Assembly (NCBI GenBank): GCA_023134935.1
Contig: JAGLUD010000277.1
Coordinates: 1 to 6,258 of the forward strand
DNA length: 6,258 nt
Source of the DNA: Paracoccaceae bacterium
GTDB lineage: Bacteria > Pseudomonadota > Alphaproteobacteria > Rhodobacterales > Rhodobacteraceae
Direction: 5' to 3'
This document shows, one piece after another, positions 1 through 6,252 of this stretch. Every line of letters begins with the position of its first letter. The first letter of the stretch is position 1. Below the pieces are notes generated by a model, which ran no database searches, had not been told where the DNA came from, and saw only the letters and a program-made list of their open reading frames with translations. The translations under genes were made by a program, and so were the position numbers.

Positions 1-620
1 AAGGACAGCATCTCAAGTCCTATAGAAACGCTAAACGCAGCAGCAACGCCGATAATCACACCGTCACGACCGCGGCTTTCGCTATGCATCATGGCCATCA
101 AGATAAAGGCCATCAACATCATCTGGACATTATGGTGATCAAGCGCCCCGATTTCAAATTTACGCGTTGTGATAATGGCGATAATAGCAAACAGATACCC
201 AAACGGCCCTGCCCGCACCCCGCCAAACCGAACAGATGCACGCTGCATCGCCCAGAGAGTCGGTGCGATTAACGCCAACGGCCAAAGCGTCATCGTCACA
301 GCTTCCGCCCAGTCCTGTGTCAAGAACAGCGTTGTCGCCCACAGGATCGCCGCAATAGGCAAGTCAATCAGGCGGGACCAGTGCATGGGCGTCCCCGCCG
401 CGAACCCCAGCCGGTATTGCGTGACGTCAAACCAGCTTTGTCCTGCCAAAAGATCGCGAACCTGAATCAACCGCATGGCGTCGTCATTACCAGTATCCCA
501 AACTGGGACAGAAAAATCCGGTCCCTTAAGAATAACCGCAAGTACCGTAACAAAATAAAGCGCCCAAAAGATTGCGCGCGACCGGGTTTTGGCAGAAAGG
601 TTAACTGAATTTTTATTCAT
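1..620 (-). CDS. GT-C-type polytopic membrane glycosyltransferase, N-terminal part (cut by left edge)
   Basis: Reading leftward from an ATG at 620-618, the frame stays open to base 1, giving 206 residues with the C-terminus outside the window. Visible features are a short basic N-terminus, a first membrane helix at about residues 18-31, then a loop with an Asn-Asp-Asp (45-47) followed by MRLIQVRDLLAGQSWFD and MHWSRL (79-84), further hydrophobic segments at about 86-100, 109-124, 140-151, 166-178 and 187-200, and a DHHN motif at 161-164. An acidic pair in the first extracytoplasmic loop and a DHH-type motif further on recall STT3/ArnT-like GT-C enzymes, which transfer sugars from polyprenyl-phosphate carriers on the periplasmic side of the inner membrane. 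I know similar proteins in alphaproteobacteria mainly as uncharacterised membrane proteins, so substrate and acceptor are unknown. No good ribosome binding site precedes the ATG. It is divergent from the protease gene. The reading frame is well supported; the glycosyltransferase role is a moderate-confidence inference. Confidence 0.75.
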   Translation of the reverse strand, partial: MNKNSVNLSAKTRSRAIFWALYFVTVLAVILKGPDFSVPVWDTGNDDAMRLIQVRDLLAGQSWFDVTQYRLGFAAGTPMHWSRLIDLPIAAILWATTLFLTQDWAEAVTMTLWPLALIAPTLWAMQRASVRFGGVRAGPFGYLFAIIAIITTRKFEIGALDHHNVQMMLMAFILMAMMHSESRGRDGVIIGVAAAFSVSIGLEMLS

Positions 621-700
621 TTTTAGGTATCTATTCGTAAATTGTGGCAAAATAGCCAACACAATACATTAATCTCAGTATTCTTAGTTGAACGACCGAT

Positions 701-719
701 GCAAACACAACCTGTTTGC
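701..719. promoter_or_regulatory. Perfect inverted repeat in the divergent intergenic region (possible operator)
   Basis: GCAAACA and TGTTTGC form a perfect 7-bp inverted repeat around the 5-base spacer CAACC. It lies between the divergent GT-C gene (starts at 620, minus) and the protease gene (starts at 808, plus), 81 bases from the former and 88 from the latter. This is a suitable place for a dimeric regulator acting on either or both promoters. No T-run follows on either strand, which argues against a terminator. I could not identify convincing -35/-10 pairs in this region, so the operator role is inference. Confidence 0.35.
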
Positions 720-807
720 TTTATACACACGTTAATATTCATTTTGCCTATTGCCATTAAACTTACTCTTCGATTCAACACAAACCTACAAGGGCCATAG
801 GCGTTCT

Positions 808-3165
808 ATGCGCGAAATCAAACCAAATTGGATTCTATGGCAGGCTATCCTGTTGTCATCTCTGGCGTTTTTGCCTGGATGCAAACAGGCCGCGCTAGTT
901 ACACAGCTCGACTCCGGAAACGCGCTAAACGGAACCCCGTGCGAGAATCAGTCCGGCGGAACCGGTCCAGCGTACATCGATGTTTATTGCGTAACGAATT
1001 TCGACCAAGTTGCAGTAAACGCAGCGCGCGAAGTGCTTGAGTTTGCAGTACAACAGTTTGACTGGGTATTTACAGATATTCCCGGCGTTTATTCCAGCTT
1101 TTCGTTCCGTGCCGTTCGAACAGAGTTCGCCCACTCCATTGGGTTATCGGGCAAGGGCCAAACCATCGCAATCGTGGACACCGGATTTTACGTCAATCAC
1201 CCCGAGTTGGCCGGAAAGCCCATCACACTTTACGGCTTTGAACGACCACCAGACGACCACGGGACAAGCGTCGCTGCCACCGCGGCTGGAGTAAAAGACG
1301 GTTCCGGCATGATGGGCGTTGCATATGACGCAAGCCTGCACCTGACCTCTCTGTCCAACGACCTGTCCGTCATTGCGGATGCGACGGATCATGCACGCCA
1401 AAACGGAGCCATCGTTCAGAATAATTCTTGGGGATATCAGGACAGCCGTATTGATAGCCTCCTAAATCGTCCGGATGGCATGAGCGCAGAACAGGCGTTT
1501 GCAAACGAGATCAGCGTGGATTTAGCAACGGCCACAAGCTATCTCAGCGCGCTAAACGACTTTACGCAATCGGGCATCGTAATTTTTGCGAACAGCAATG
1601 ACGAAACCGCCACCAGCTTATCCTTGATGGAAGCGTTGCCGCTGGCGTTCCCACTAATGGAGGCCGGCTGGATTACAGCCTTAAATGGTGTTCCAACGTT
1701 CGACGGGGCAGGCGAAATCACCGAAGTTCACCGATTATCAGCCGAGTGTTTCGAAATGGCTCGCAGCTGTTTGATGGCCGAAGGCGCGGTCTATGCAACT
1801 TTCGGCGCAAATTCATATGCTGAGCCACTCGTTGGGACTTCCTTCGCCGCACCGATAATTTCAGGCGGAGTCGCCATACTTGCGGAGGCTTTCCCAAGCC
1901 TCAACGGACCTGAAATTCGTGATCGCCTGTTAGTCACCGCTGACAATTCCTTTTTCACACCAACAGACGTACAGGACACACGTGATTTCACGCCGACGAT
2001 CTCGCACGACTACAGCTCCGAGTACGGGCATGGATTCATGAATCTGGAAGCAGCCCTGCTGCCGATTGGCACCGTTGCTGTCCCGACAGGACTGTCGGTA
2101 AGCGAAGGTACAATGTCCTTTCAGGAAGCATCAGTGGCCACAGGGTTCGCGCAAGGTGACGCGGTCGTCACAGCGCTCAGTGACGTTAACGTAATGGTAA
2201 TAGATTCGCTTGCCGGTAACTTTAACGTTCCGGCGGAAACCTTCGTTATTTCAGCTAATACCCAAAACAACTTTGATGAATTCTCGCTGTTCGTTGATGA
2301 CGGGAAAACCCAGTCAGGCATTGCGGGTGCGATCAAATCTCTTGCATTTGTGTTGGATGCGGACAGCAACGCTCACTTCGTCGGAGGCAGCACTTTTGAT
2401 GTAATTTCCGACATCGGTTTGGTCGCTGCACGCACCGGACTTTTGTACGACCCAATCGCAATGGCAGAGGTTCCTACCGGCAGCTATTCCCTTGGCATAC
2501 AGGCACCGCTTGACGGGAATAACGAAATTGCTGCCTATATGTACTCCTCAACCGAAGGCGCCATCAGCAATGCGTTAGGTGCCGGGGTGGCGTTACAATT
2601 TGGACCAAAATCCAACCGACTGTCGCTGGGCGCCTCGATAATGCAAGAACAGGGCGGCGCCCTTGGCATGCAAAGCTTTGCTGAGAATCAAGACCTCTCC
2701 AGCGTATCACGAGCAATAGATGTGGGGTATTCAGCAAGCCTTGATAACAACGTTAGCTTCGATGCCAACGCCCAAATTGGTGCATTAACGTCCAGCGGAC
2801 AAGGCATGTGGGGTGGACAAGAAGACACCACATTCAGCGCATTCGGTATGGCATTGAATGTTACCAACGTGTTTGCAGGAAACGACAGAATTATTGCGTC
2901 GATCCGCCAACCGATTGCGATCGACGGCGGTTCCATGACAGTCGCCCTTCCCCAAACCCGCGACGTTGACGGAAACATCACATCAAGCATCCTTGATATC
3001 AATCTTGCACCATCGGATCGCCAACTTGACCTGGGGTTGGAGTACGAAGTGCCGCTGGATCAATATGAATCCATTCGATTTGGCGCCGCATACATTCTCA
3101 ATAATGCCAACATAACCGGTGAAACCACGCTCGGGTTGGCCATGAGTTATTCGCTTGAATTTTAG
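808..3165 (+). CDS. Lipoprotein S8 (subtilisin-like) serine protease with C-terminal autotransporter-like barrel
   Basis: This is a 785-residue secreted serine protease. I start it at the ATG at 808, not the in-frame TTG at 751, because the N-terminus then is a lipoprotein signal: basic MREIKPN, a hydrophobic stretch at 8-21 and a lipobox Leu-Pro-Gly-Cys (22-25). TAGGCG just upstream is a weak ribosome binding site. The residue after the lipidated Cys25 is Lys, not the Asp that retains lipoproteins at the inner membrane. The S8 catalytic triad is complete: Asp124 (IVDTG), His151 (DHGTSVA) and Ser345 (GTSFAAP), with the oxyanion Asn264 in FANSND, where most relatives have AAGN. The Cys pair 314/321 matches the position of a Cys pair in NalP/SphB1-type autotransporter proteases. 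The peptidase domain ends near 418. Residues from about 555 to the C-terminus form roughly a dozen amphipathic strands and end in SYSLEF with a terminal Phe, as in outer-membrane barrels. Probable role: outer-membrane-anchored protease processing itself or other surface proteins; substrate unknown. Confidence 0.88.
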   Translation: MREIKPNWILWQAILLSSLAFLPGCKQAALVTQLDSGNALNGTPCENQSGGTGPAYIDVYCVTNFDQVAVNAAREVLEFAVQQFDWVFTDIPGVYSSFSFRAVRTEFAHSIGLSGKGQTIAIVDTGFYVNHPELAGKPITLYGFERPPDDHGTSVAATAAGVKDGSGMMGVAYDASLHLTSLSNDLSVIADATDHARQNGAIVQNNSWGYQDSRIDSLLNRPDGMSAEQAFANEISVDLATATSYLSALNDFTQSGIVIFANSNDETATSLSLMEALPLAFPLMEAGWITALNGVPTFDGAGEITEVHRLSAECFEMARSCLMAEGAVYATFGANSYAEPLVGTSFAAPIISGGVAILAEAFPSLNGPEIRDRLLVTADNSFFTPTDVQDTRDFTPTISHDYSSEYGHGFMNLEAALLPIGTVAVPTGLSVSEGTMSFQEASVATGFAQGDAVVTALSDVNVMVIDSLAGNFNVPAETFVISANTQNNFDEFSLFVDDGKTQSGIAGAIKSLAFVLDADSNAHFVGGSTFDVISDIGLVAARTGLLYDPIAMAEVPTGSYSLGIQAPLDGNNEIAAYMYSSTEGAISNALGAGVALQFGPKSNRLSLGASIMQEQGGALGMQSFAENQDLSSVSRAIDVGYSASLDNNVSFDANAQIGALTSSGQGMWGGQEDTTFSAFGMALNVTNVFAGNDRIIASIRQPIAIDGGSMTVALPQTRDVDGNITSSILDINLAPSDRQLDLGLEYEVPLDQYESIRFGAAYILNNANITGETTLGLAMSYSLEF

Positions 3166-3235
3166 TCAAAACGGTCCGCCTTGCTGCGAACACAAGATAT
3201 TGCCATACTCACCGCAATTACCGATTTTGAAACCA

Positions 3236-3253
3236 ATGGATTTTGAACAATGA
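3236..3253 (+). other. Five-codon upstream ORF overlapping the glycosyltransferase start
   Basis: ATG GAT TTT GAA CAA TGA encodes MDFEQ, and its stop overlaps the glycosyltransferase start codon as ATGA. Such an arrangement can couple translation, but a five-codon ORF can easily arise by chance. It has no clear ribosome binding site of its own. Confidence 0.15.
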
Positions 3254-4191
3254 GCGATACGCCATCTCCAAGCATTGCCGTTTTACTACCTTGCTACAAT
3301 GAAGAGCATGCGATTGCGGCCGTCGTGCAAGGTTTCAAAAGCGCCCTGCCGGAGGCGACAATTTACGTGTACGATAACAACTCCACCGACGATACATGTG
3401 CTCGCGCGGTTGAAGCCGGTGCTATTGTTCGCACGGAGTCGCGACAAGGAAAAGGCAACGTCATCCGCCGGATGTTCTCCGATATTGACGCCGATTTTTA
3501 CATCATGGCCGACGGTGACGGAACTTACGAGGCCGCAGATGCCCCAGCACTGCTTACTGCGGCAATCGATGAACGTCTGGATATGGTTGTTGGCAACCGC
3601 AAAGATATCAACGTGGATGCTGGGCGCACAGGCCATGCCTTTGGGAACACGATTTTCAACCTACTATTCCGCCAAATGTTCGCAGCTGGATTTTCCGACA
3701 TTTTTTCAGGGTATCGTGTATTTTCACGCAGGTTCGTCAAAAGCTTCCCGGCCCTGTCGAGCGGTTTCGAGATAGAAACGGAACTGTCCGTACATGCCTT
3801 AACCCTGAAACTACCATTTCGCGAAGTCGAGGTATCCTACGGAACGCGCTTGGAAGGTTCCGTCAGCAAACTCTCGACATTTCGCGACGGTTTCAGAATT
3901 TCATCCATGTTCGTACTGCTGATGAAGGAGTCCCGTCCGTTTGTGTTCTTCGGATACTTGACCATCTTCGCATTATTGATCTCGGCCTTCTTCGGGGTGC
4001 CTGTGTTGATCGAGTATTTTCAAACTGGCTTCGTAACCCTGATCCCGCGCTGGATCTTATCGGTCGGCATGTTGATGGTTTCCTTGGTTATGTTCATCTG
4101 TGGATTAATCCTGGATTCGGTCGCACGGGGCCGCACGGAACATAAGCGGATGGCATATCTTGCAATACCACGCTGGACTTCAAGAAAATAA
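3250..4191 (+). CDS. Family 2 glycosyltransferase, DPM1-like, with two C-terminal membrane helices
   Basis: This 313-residue inner-membrane enzyme has a GT-A catalytic domain at about residues 8-225. Visible motifs are LPCYNEE (13-19) and DNNSTDDT (42-49) for nucleotide-sugar binding, GKGNVIRRMF (67-76), the metal-binding Asp-Gly-Asp at 88-90 (ADGDGTY), and SGYRVFSRRF (153-162) followed by the acidic GFEIETEL segment (172-179). Two hydrophobic segments follow, at about 231-257 and 263-289. This layout fits polyprenyl-phosphate glycosyltransferases that move a sugar from a nucleotide donor to undecaprenyl phosphate on the cytoplasmic face. The donor sugar cannot be read from the sequence. The ATG at 3250 has a weak GGA 9 bases upstream. 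The gene lies 84 bases after the protease stop with no evident terminator between, so co-transcription with the protease is plausible. Its lipid-linked product could feed a GT-C enzyme such as the one at 1-620, which is inference. Family assignment is firm; specificity is not. Confidence 0.9.
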   Translation: MSDTPSPSIAVLLPCYNEEHAIAAVVQGFKSALPEATIYVYDNNSTDDTCARAVEAGAIVRTESRQGKGNVIRRMFSDIDADFYIMADGDGTYEAADAPALLTAAIDERLDMVVGNRKDINVDAGRTGHAFGNTIFNLLFRQMFAAGFSDIFSGYRVFSRRFVKSFPALSSGFEIETELSVHALTLKLPFREVEVSYGTRLEGSVSKLSTFRDGFRISSMFVLLMKESRPFVFFGYLTIFALLISAFFGVPVLIEYFQTGFVTLIPRWILSVGMLMVSLVMFICGLILDSVARGRTEHKRMAYLAIPRWTSRK

Positions 4192-4381
4192 TACTGCCAG
4201 TTCATTCAGAAGAACTCACGCAGATTACCTTTTTCGCGCACCTTCGAAGGAATCTCAGTTGTGCCGTAGAGAGCTGCCTTATTTTCGTCTGACTTTTGCG
4301 ATACATTTGTACCCAACTTTAATAATTATTGTCAGTAACTGGTAATTCCTGAAAAGCATTCGAAGCAAAGAAGCGTTTATT
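4192..4381. other. Non-coding gap between glycosyltransferase and Flp-like gene
   Basis: This 190-base stretch has no credible gene. It holds a 10-bp palindrome, CCTTCGAAGG (4241-4250), and an AT-rich patch (around 4317-4330) that could be part of a promoter for the downstream Flp-like gene. I see no -35/-10 pair good enough to call and no hairpin followed by a T-run. Confidence 0.4.
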
Positions 4382-4864
4382 ATGAAAGTTCTAAGCTACT
4401 TCAGAAATGACGAGTCAGGCGCAGTCACCGTTGACTGGGTCGTATTGACGTCTGCGATTGTTGGCATTGGTTTGGCCGTAATAATTCTAATTTCCGGCGG
4501 AGTTAGCCAAGCATCCAATAATATTTTAGGCGGCATTAATACGAGCTGGAGCTTTAGCTTTGGCATCAAAAATGCTGCGTCATACTTCGACTTCGGCATC
4601 AATGCTTACCCCAACGATCAACACGATGCATGGCTTACTGCCCGCTTGGAGGTCGATGCCGATGCTCCAAACGGTTACGAGTATGATCCCAATTTCACTA
4701 CAACCCGATATGTCGACGATAGCACGGGAAACCCGATCTACGTCTCGCTTGATGGTGCCACTTACAGCATTGGTGGTGAGGTCATTTCCGTTGCCGATTA
4801 CGATTCTAGCGGTCGCACCTCTTTCAAATCGACTTTTGATCAATACTGGGACGAGTCACCGTAG
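4382..4864 (+). CDS. Flp-type prepilin-like protein with a long acidic C-terminal extension
   Basis: This is a 160-residue protein. Its start resembles class III (Flp/Tad) prepilins: a short charged leader MKVLSYFRNDESG, a likely TadV-type prepilin peptidase site after Gly13, then AVTVDWVV with an acidic residue (Asp18) at +5 where most Flp pilins have Glu, and one hydrophobic helix at about 19-43. Flp pilins are usually only about 50-80 residues. Here about 115 further residues follow, rich in Asp, Tyr, Asn and Ser, without Cys, and predicted to be outside the membrane. It could be a minor pilin or pseudopilin, or a membrane-anchored surface protein that uses the Flp export signal. No tad/cpa genes are visible nearby. 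A weak AAAGAAG ribosome binding site lies 8 bases upstream of the ATG. A 190-base gap before it suggests its own promoter. The prepilin-like N-terminus is well supported; the function of the extension is unknown. Confidence 0.8.
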   Translation: MKVLSYFRNDESGAVTVDWVVLTSAIVGIGLAVIILISGGVSQASNNILGGINTSWSFSFGIKNAASYFDFGINAYPNDQHDAWLTARLEVDADAPNGYEYDPNFTTTRYVDDSTGNPIYVSLDGATYSIGGEVISVADYDSSGRTSFKSTFDQYWDESP

Positions 4865-5049
4865 TACTCAGCTTTAACCTGCTGTTCCCGATGTAATTGT
4901 GGGTTGTAAGTACAGAGCTGGATTCTGAATGGTCGCTACTTCCACCCAATCATCGAGCTGTGCACTTCCAAATCTTGCAAGTCGCCCCCAACATTCATAA
5001 GTGTGTAGCAACATTCTTTGCACTACTGCTTTTAATAAAAGGTTACATC
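4865..5049. other. Non-coding gap upstream of the 75-aa gene
   Basis: The stretch is 185 bases. It contains an imperfect direct repeat, AGTACTCAGCT (4863-4873, overlapping the preceding stop) and AGTACAGAGCT (4909-4919), differing at two positions. I see no clear terminator hairpin or promoter. The only ATG-started ORF, 23 codons at 4929-5000, shows no sign of being a gene. Confidence 0.3.
5037..5042 (+). promoter_or_regulatory. Ribosome binding site deciding the start of the 75-aa gene
   Basis: AAAAGG ends 7 bases before the ATG at 5050. It supports that start over the in-frame TTG at 4897, which would add an unlikely 51-residue extension. Confidence 0.55.
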
Positions 5050-5277
5050 ATGTCGGAAACCTGGCTTCCATCGCTGATCACAAAGACCCCTCAAGAAGGC
5101 TATGAACTCGCGGTTAAACTATCACGTGTCGCGGTCAAGATGACCCAACCGGACCCCGAAATTCGTGATGACTTGCGTAAGGTTTATGAATCCGATGCAG
5201 ATGCGCTTATTGCGGTTTCGGCTGTTGTCGCTACGCACTACCAGACAGTTGCTGCTGCAAACAACTACTGGCGTTAA
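5050..5277 (+). CDS. Small hypothetical protein, 75 residues
   Basis: I do not recognise this protein. It begins MSETWLPSLITKTPQEGYEL and reads as a soluble, largely helical protein: an N-terminal helix with mixed charge, a Pro-containing turn (TQPDPE, 33-38), an acidic/basic helix (IRDDLRKVYESDADAL), and an Ala/Val-rich last helix ending in NNYWR. There is no signal peptide, no Cys and no convincing membrane segment. A good AAAAGG ribosome binding site and the absence of alternative coding frames support expression. It follows the Flp-like gene on the same strand after 185 non-coding bases and is followed by the convergent tRNA-Leu gene. The last 24 residues (ALIAVSAVVATHY and onward) could be an interaction helix. 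Function unknown; coding status fairly likely. Confidence 0.6.
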   Translation: MSETWLPSLITKTPQEGYELAVKLSRVAVKMTQPDPEIRDDLRKVYESDADALIAVSAVVATHYQTVAAANNYWR

Positions 5278-5383
5278 TCACGCCTCCAATTGCGGCACGA
5301 AGCTTGGCCGGACAACAGAAATTCCAGCGCCAATGTAAGCGGAATACTTTATTATAGCAAAAAGGGGATTTGGTAGTAAACCT

Positions 5384-5470
5384 TGGTGCGGTCGAGAAGA
5401 CTCGAACTTCCACGGGTGTTACCCCACAGCGACCTCAACGCTGCGCGTCTACCAATTCCGCCACGACCGC
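5384..5470 (-). tRNA. tRNA-Leu (anticodon GAG)
   Basis: Read on the minus strand, the 87-base gene folds as a class II tRNA. The acceptor stem is GCGGTCG/CGACCGC with discriminator A, and the CCA end is encoded (5386-5384). The D-arm contains AATTGGTAGA. The anticodon stem CAGCG/CGCTG closes the loop TTGAGGT, placing anticodon GAG at 5436-5434. The long variable arm (GGGG-TAACA-CCC) is typical of Leu, and the T-arm is GGAAG/TTCGAGT/CTTCT. It decodes CUC and CUU leucine codons. It is divergent from lipB and convergent with the 75-aa gene. On its downstream side, CCCC followed by five T (minus strand, around 5367-5359) may help termination, but no stem precedes it. Confidence 0.97.
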
Positions 5471-5485
5471 ACTTAAGGTAGCGGG

Positions 5486-5514
5486 CGTATAGCATTGGCC
5501 TCTGGGCTTGTGAA
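5486..5514 (-). promoter_or_regulatory. Sigma70-type promoter of tRNA-Leu
   Basis: On the minus strand, TTCACA (5514-5509) and TATACG (5491-5486) are separated by exactly 17 bases, placing the expected transcription start shortly upstream of the mature tRNA 5' end at 5470. Spacing and position fit well; the match to consensus is moderate. Confidence 0.55.
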
Positions 5515-5518
5515 GCCC
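5504..5518. repeat. Short perfect hairpin overlapping the tRNA promoter -35
   Basis: GGGCTT-GTG-AAGCCC is a perfect 6-bp stem with a 3-base loop between the divergent tRNA-Leu and lipB genes. It covers the putative -35 element of the tRNA promoter. No T-run follows on either strand, so it is not a standard terminator. It may be chance or part of the lipB 5' leader. Confidence 0.3.
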
Positions 5519-5552
5519 TCAATGGTATGGCTAAGGTGATTTCTTTTGCAGC

Positions 5553-5556
5553 GGAG
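5553..5556 (+). promoter_or_regulatory. Ribosome binding site fixing the lipB GTG start
   Basis: GGAG lies 7 bases before the GTG at 5564, an ideal spacing. The alternative TTG at 5546 precedes this site, so the GTG is the better start. Confidence 0.65.
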
Positions 5557-5563
5557 TTTTGCA

Positions 5564-6214
5564 GTGGTCGAGTGGCTTATTTCAGACGGTTTAACAGACC
5601 ATCCAGACGCGATACAGGCGATGGAAAACCGTGTTGCGGGTATAATTTCCGGCGATATGGATGAACAGGTCTGGCTGCTTGAACACCCGCCTCTCTATAC
5701 GGCCGGAACCAGCGCGAACGAGGCCGATTTACTGGATCACAACCGTTTTCCGGTTTATGAGGCCCGCCGAGGCGGCGAATATACCTACCACGGCCCCGGC
5801 CAACGGGTCGCCTATGCAATGCTGAATTTGAACCAGCGTGAAAAGGACGTGCGCAAATACGTAAACCTGCTGGAAGAGTGGATCATCCAGACGCTTCAAG
5901 AATTCGGCGTAAAAGGTGAACGCCGCGAGGGGCGCGTTGGCGTCTGGGTGGTAAGGCCAGATCGCCCCCCCCTGCCCGACGGTTCCCCAGCCGAAGATAA
6001 GATCGCCGCAATTGGCGTGCGGATTAGGCGCTGGGTGACGTTCCACGGCATTTCCATCAACGTTGAACCCGATCTTGAACATTTCAACGGCATTGTTCCG
6101 TGCGGCATAAACGACTACGGCGTCACAAGTCTGGTAGACTTGGGCATCCCCGCGACCATGAATGACGTTGATATCGCCCTCAAATCCACTTTTTCGCATG
6201 TTTTTGGAAAATAG
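5564..6214 (+). CDS. lipB: Lipoyl(octanoyl) transferase LipB
   Basis: LipB moves the octanoyl group from acyl carrier protein to a lysine of lipoyl domains (pyruvate and 2-oxoglutarate dehydrogenases, glycine cleavage H protein) in the cytoplasm, the first step of de novo lipoate attachment; LipA then inserts sulfur. I start it at GTG 5564, giving 216 residues beginning [14 protein letters not shown] at 5553-5556 is 7 bases upstream, and the N-terminus then matches what I recall of roseobacter-type LipB. The in-frame TTG at 5546 would add six residues. Family motifs are clear: [16 protein letters not shown] (36-51), [12 protein letters not shown] (69-80), GRVGVWV (123-129), the [17 protein letters not shown] block holding the catalytic Lys146, and PCGI with the catalytic Cys180. 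Length is normal for the family and nothing appears broken. It is divergent from tRNA-Leu, with no gene close upstream on its strand. Confidence 0.97.
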   Translation: MVEWLISDGLTDHPDAIQAMENRVAGIISGDMDEQVWLLEHPPLYTAGTSANEADLLDHNRFPVYEARRGGEYTYHGPGQRVAYAMLNLNQREKDVRKYVNLLEEWIIQTLQEFGVKGERREGRVGVWVVRPDRPPLPDGSPAEDKIAAIGVRIRRWVTFHGISINVEPDLEHFNGIVPCGINDYGVTSLVDLGIPATMNDVDIALKSTFSHVFGK

Positions 6215-6238
6215 TGCTGCTTGCGGCATTCTCGACAG

Positions 6239-6252
6239 TTGATGTAGATCAA
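6239..6252. promoter_or_regulatory. FNR/FnrL-type binding site
   Basis: TTGATGTAGATCAA is a perfect match to the FNR-family consensus TTGAT-N4-ATCAA. It starts 25 bases after the lipB stop codon, near the right edge. In Rhodobacteraceae, FnrL activates genes for low-oxygen growth (for example cbb3 oxidase and haem synthesis) from such sites. The position suggests it belongs to the promoter of a gene starting just outside the window on the plus strand, not to lipB itself. The match is seen directly; the regulator and target are inference. Confidence 0.75.

Noticed and set aside
84..608. Several short plus-strand ORFs in the first 600 bases
   Set aside because: They are out-of-frame shadows of the minus-strand GT-C reading frame, with low-complexity or Arg/Pro-rich translations.
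751..807. TTG-started N-terminal extension of the protease
   Set aside because: The extension would place 19 residues before a clear lipoprotein signal peptide that begins at the ATG at 808.
4196..4213. Possible terminator AGTTC...GAACT after the glycosyltransferase
   Set aside because: The stem is only 5 bp, AT-rich, and not followed directly by a T-run.
4241..4250. 10-bp palindrome CCTTCGAAGG
   Set aside because: Short palindrome with no spacer, no T-run and no second copy; no evidence for function.
4929..5000. 23-codon ORF between the Flp-like gene and the 75-aa gene
   Set aside because: No ribosome binding site, Ser/Thr-rich translation with no features, and too short to support.
4897..5049. 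TTG-started extension of the 75-aa protein
   Set aside because: The ATG at 5050 has a good AAAAGG site 7 bases upstream; the extension has no ribosome binding site and an unlikely composition.
5351..5356. Perfect TATAAT on the minus strand just downstream of tRNA-Leu
   Set aside because: The best -35 at proper spacing is poor (TTTACT or TTACTA), and no minus-strand gene follows; probably AT-rich chance.
5546..5563. TTG start for lipB
   Set aside because: GGAG at 5553-5556 is correctly spaced for the GTG at 5564, and the resulting MVEWLISDG start matches the recalled family N-terminus.
5729..6229. 166-residue minus-strand ORF opposite lipB
   Set aside because: It is antisense to a highly conserved gene, and its translation shows no recognisable motifs.
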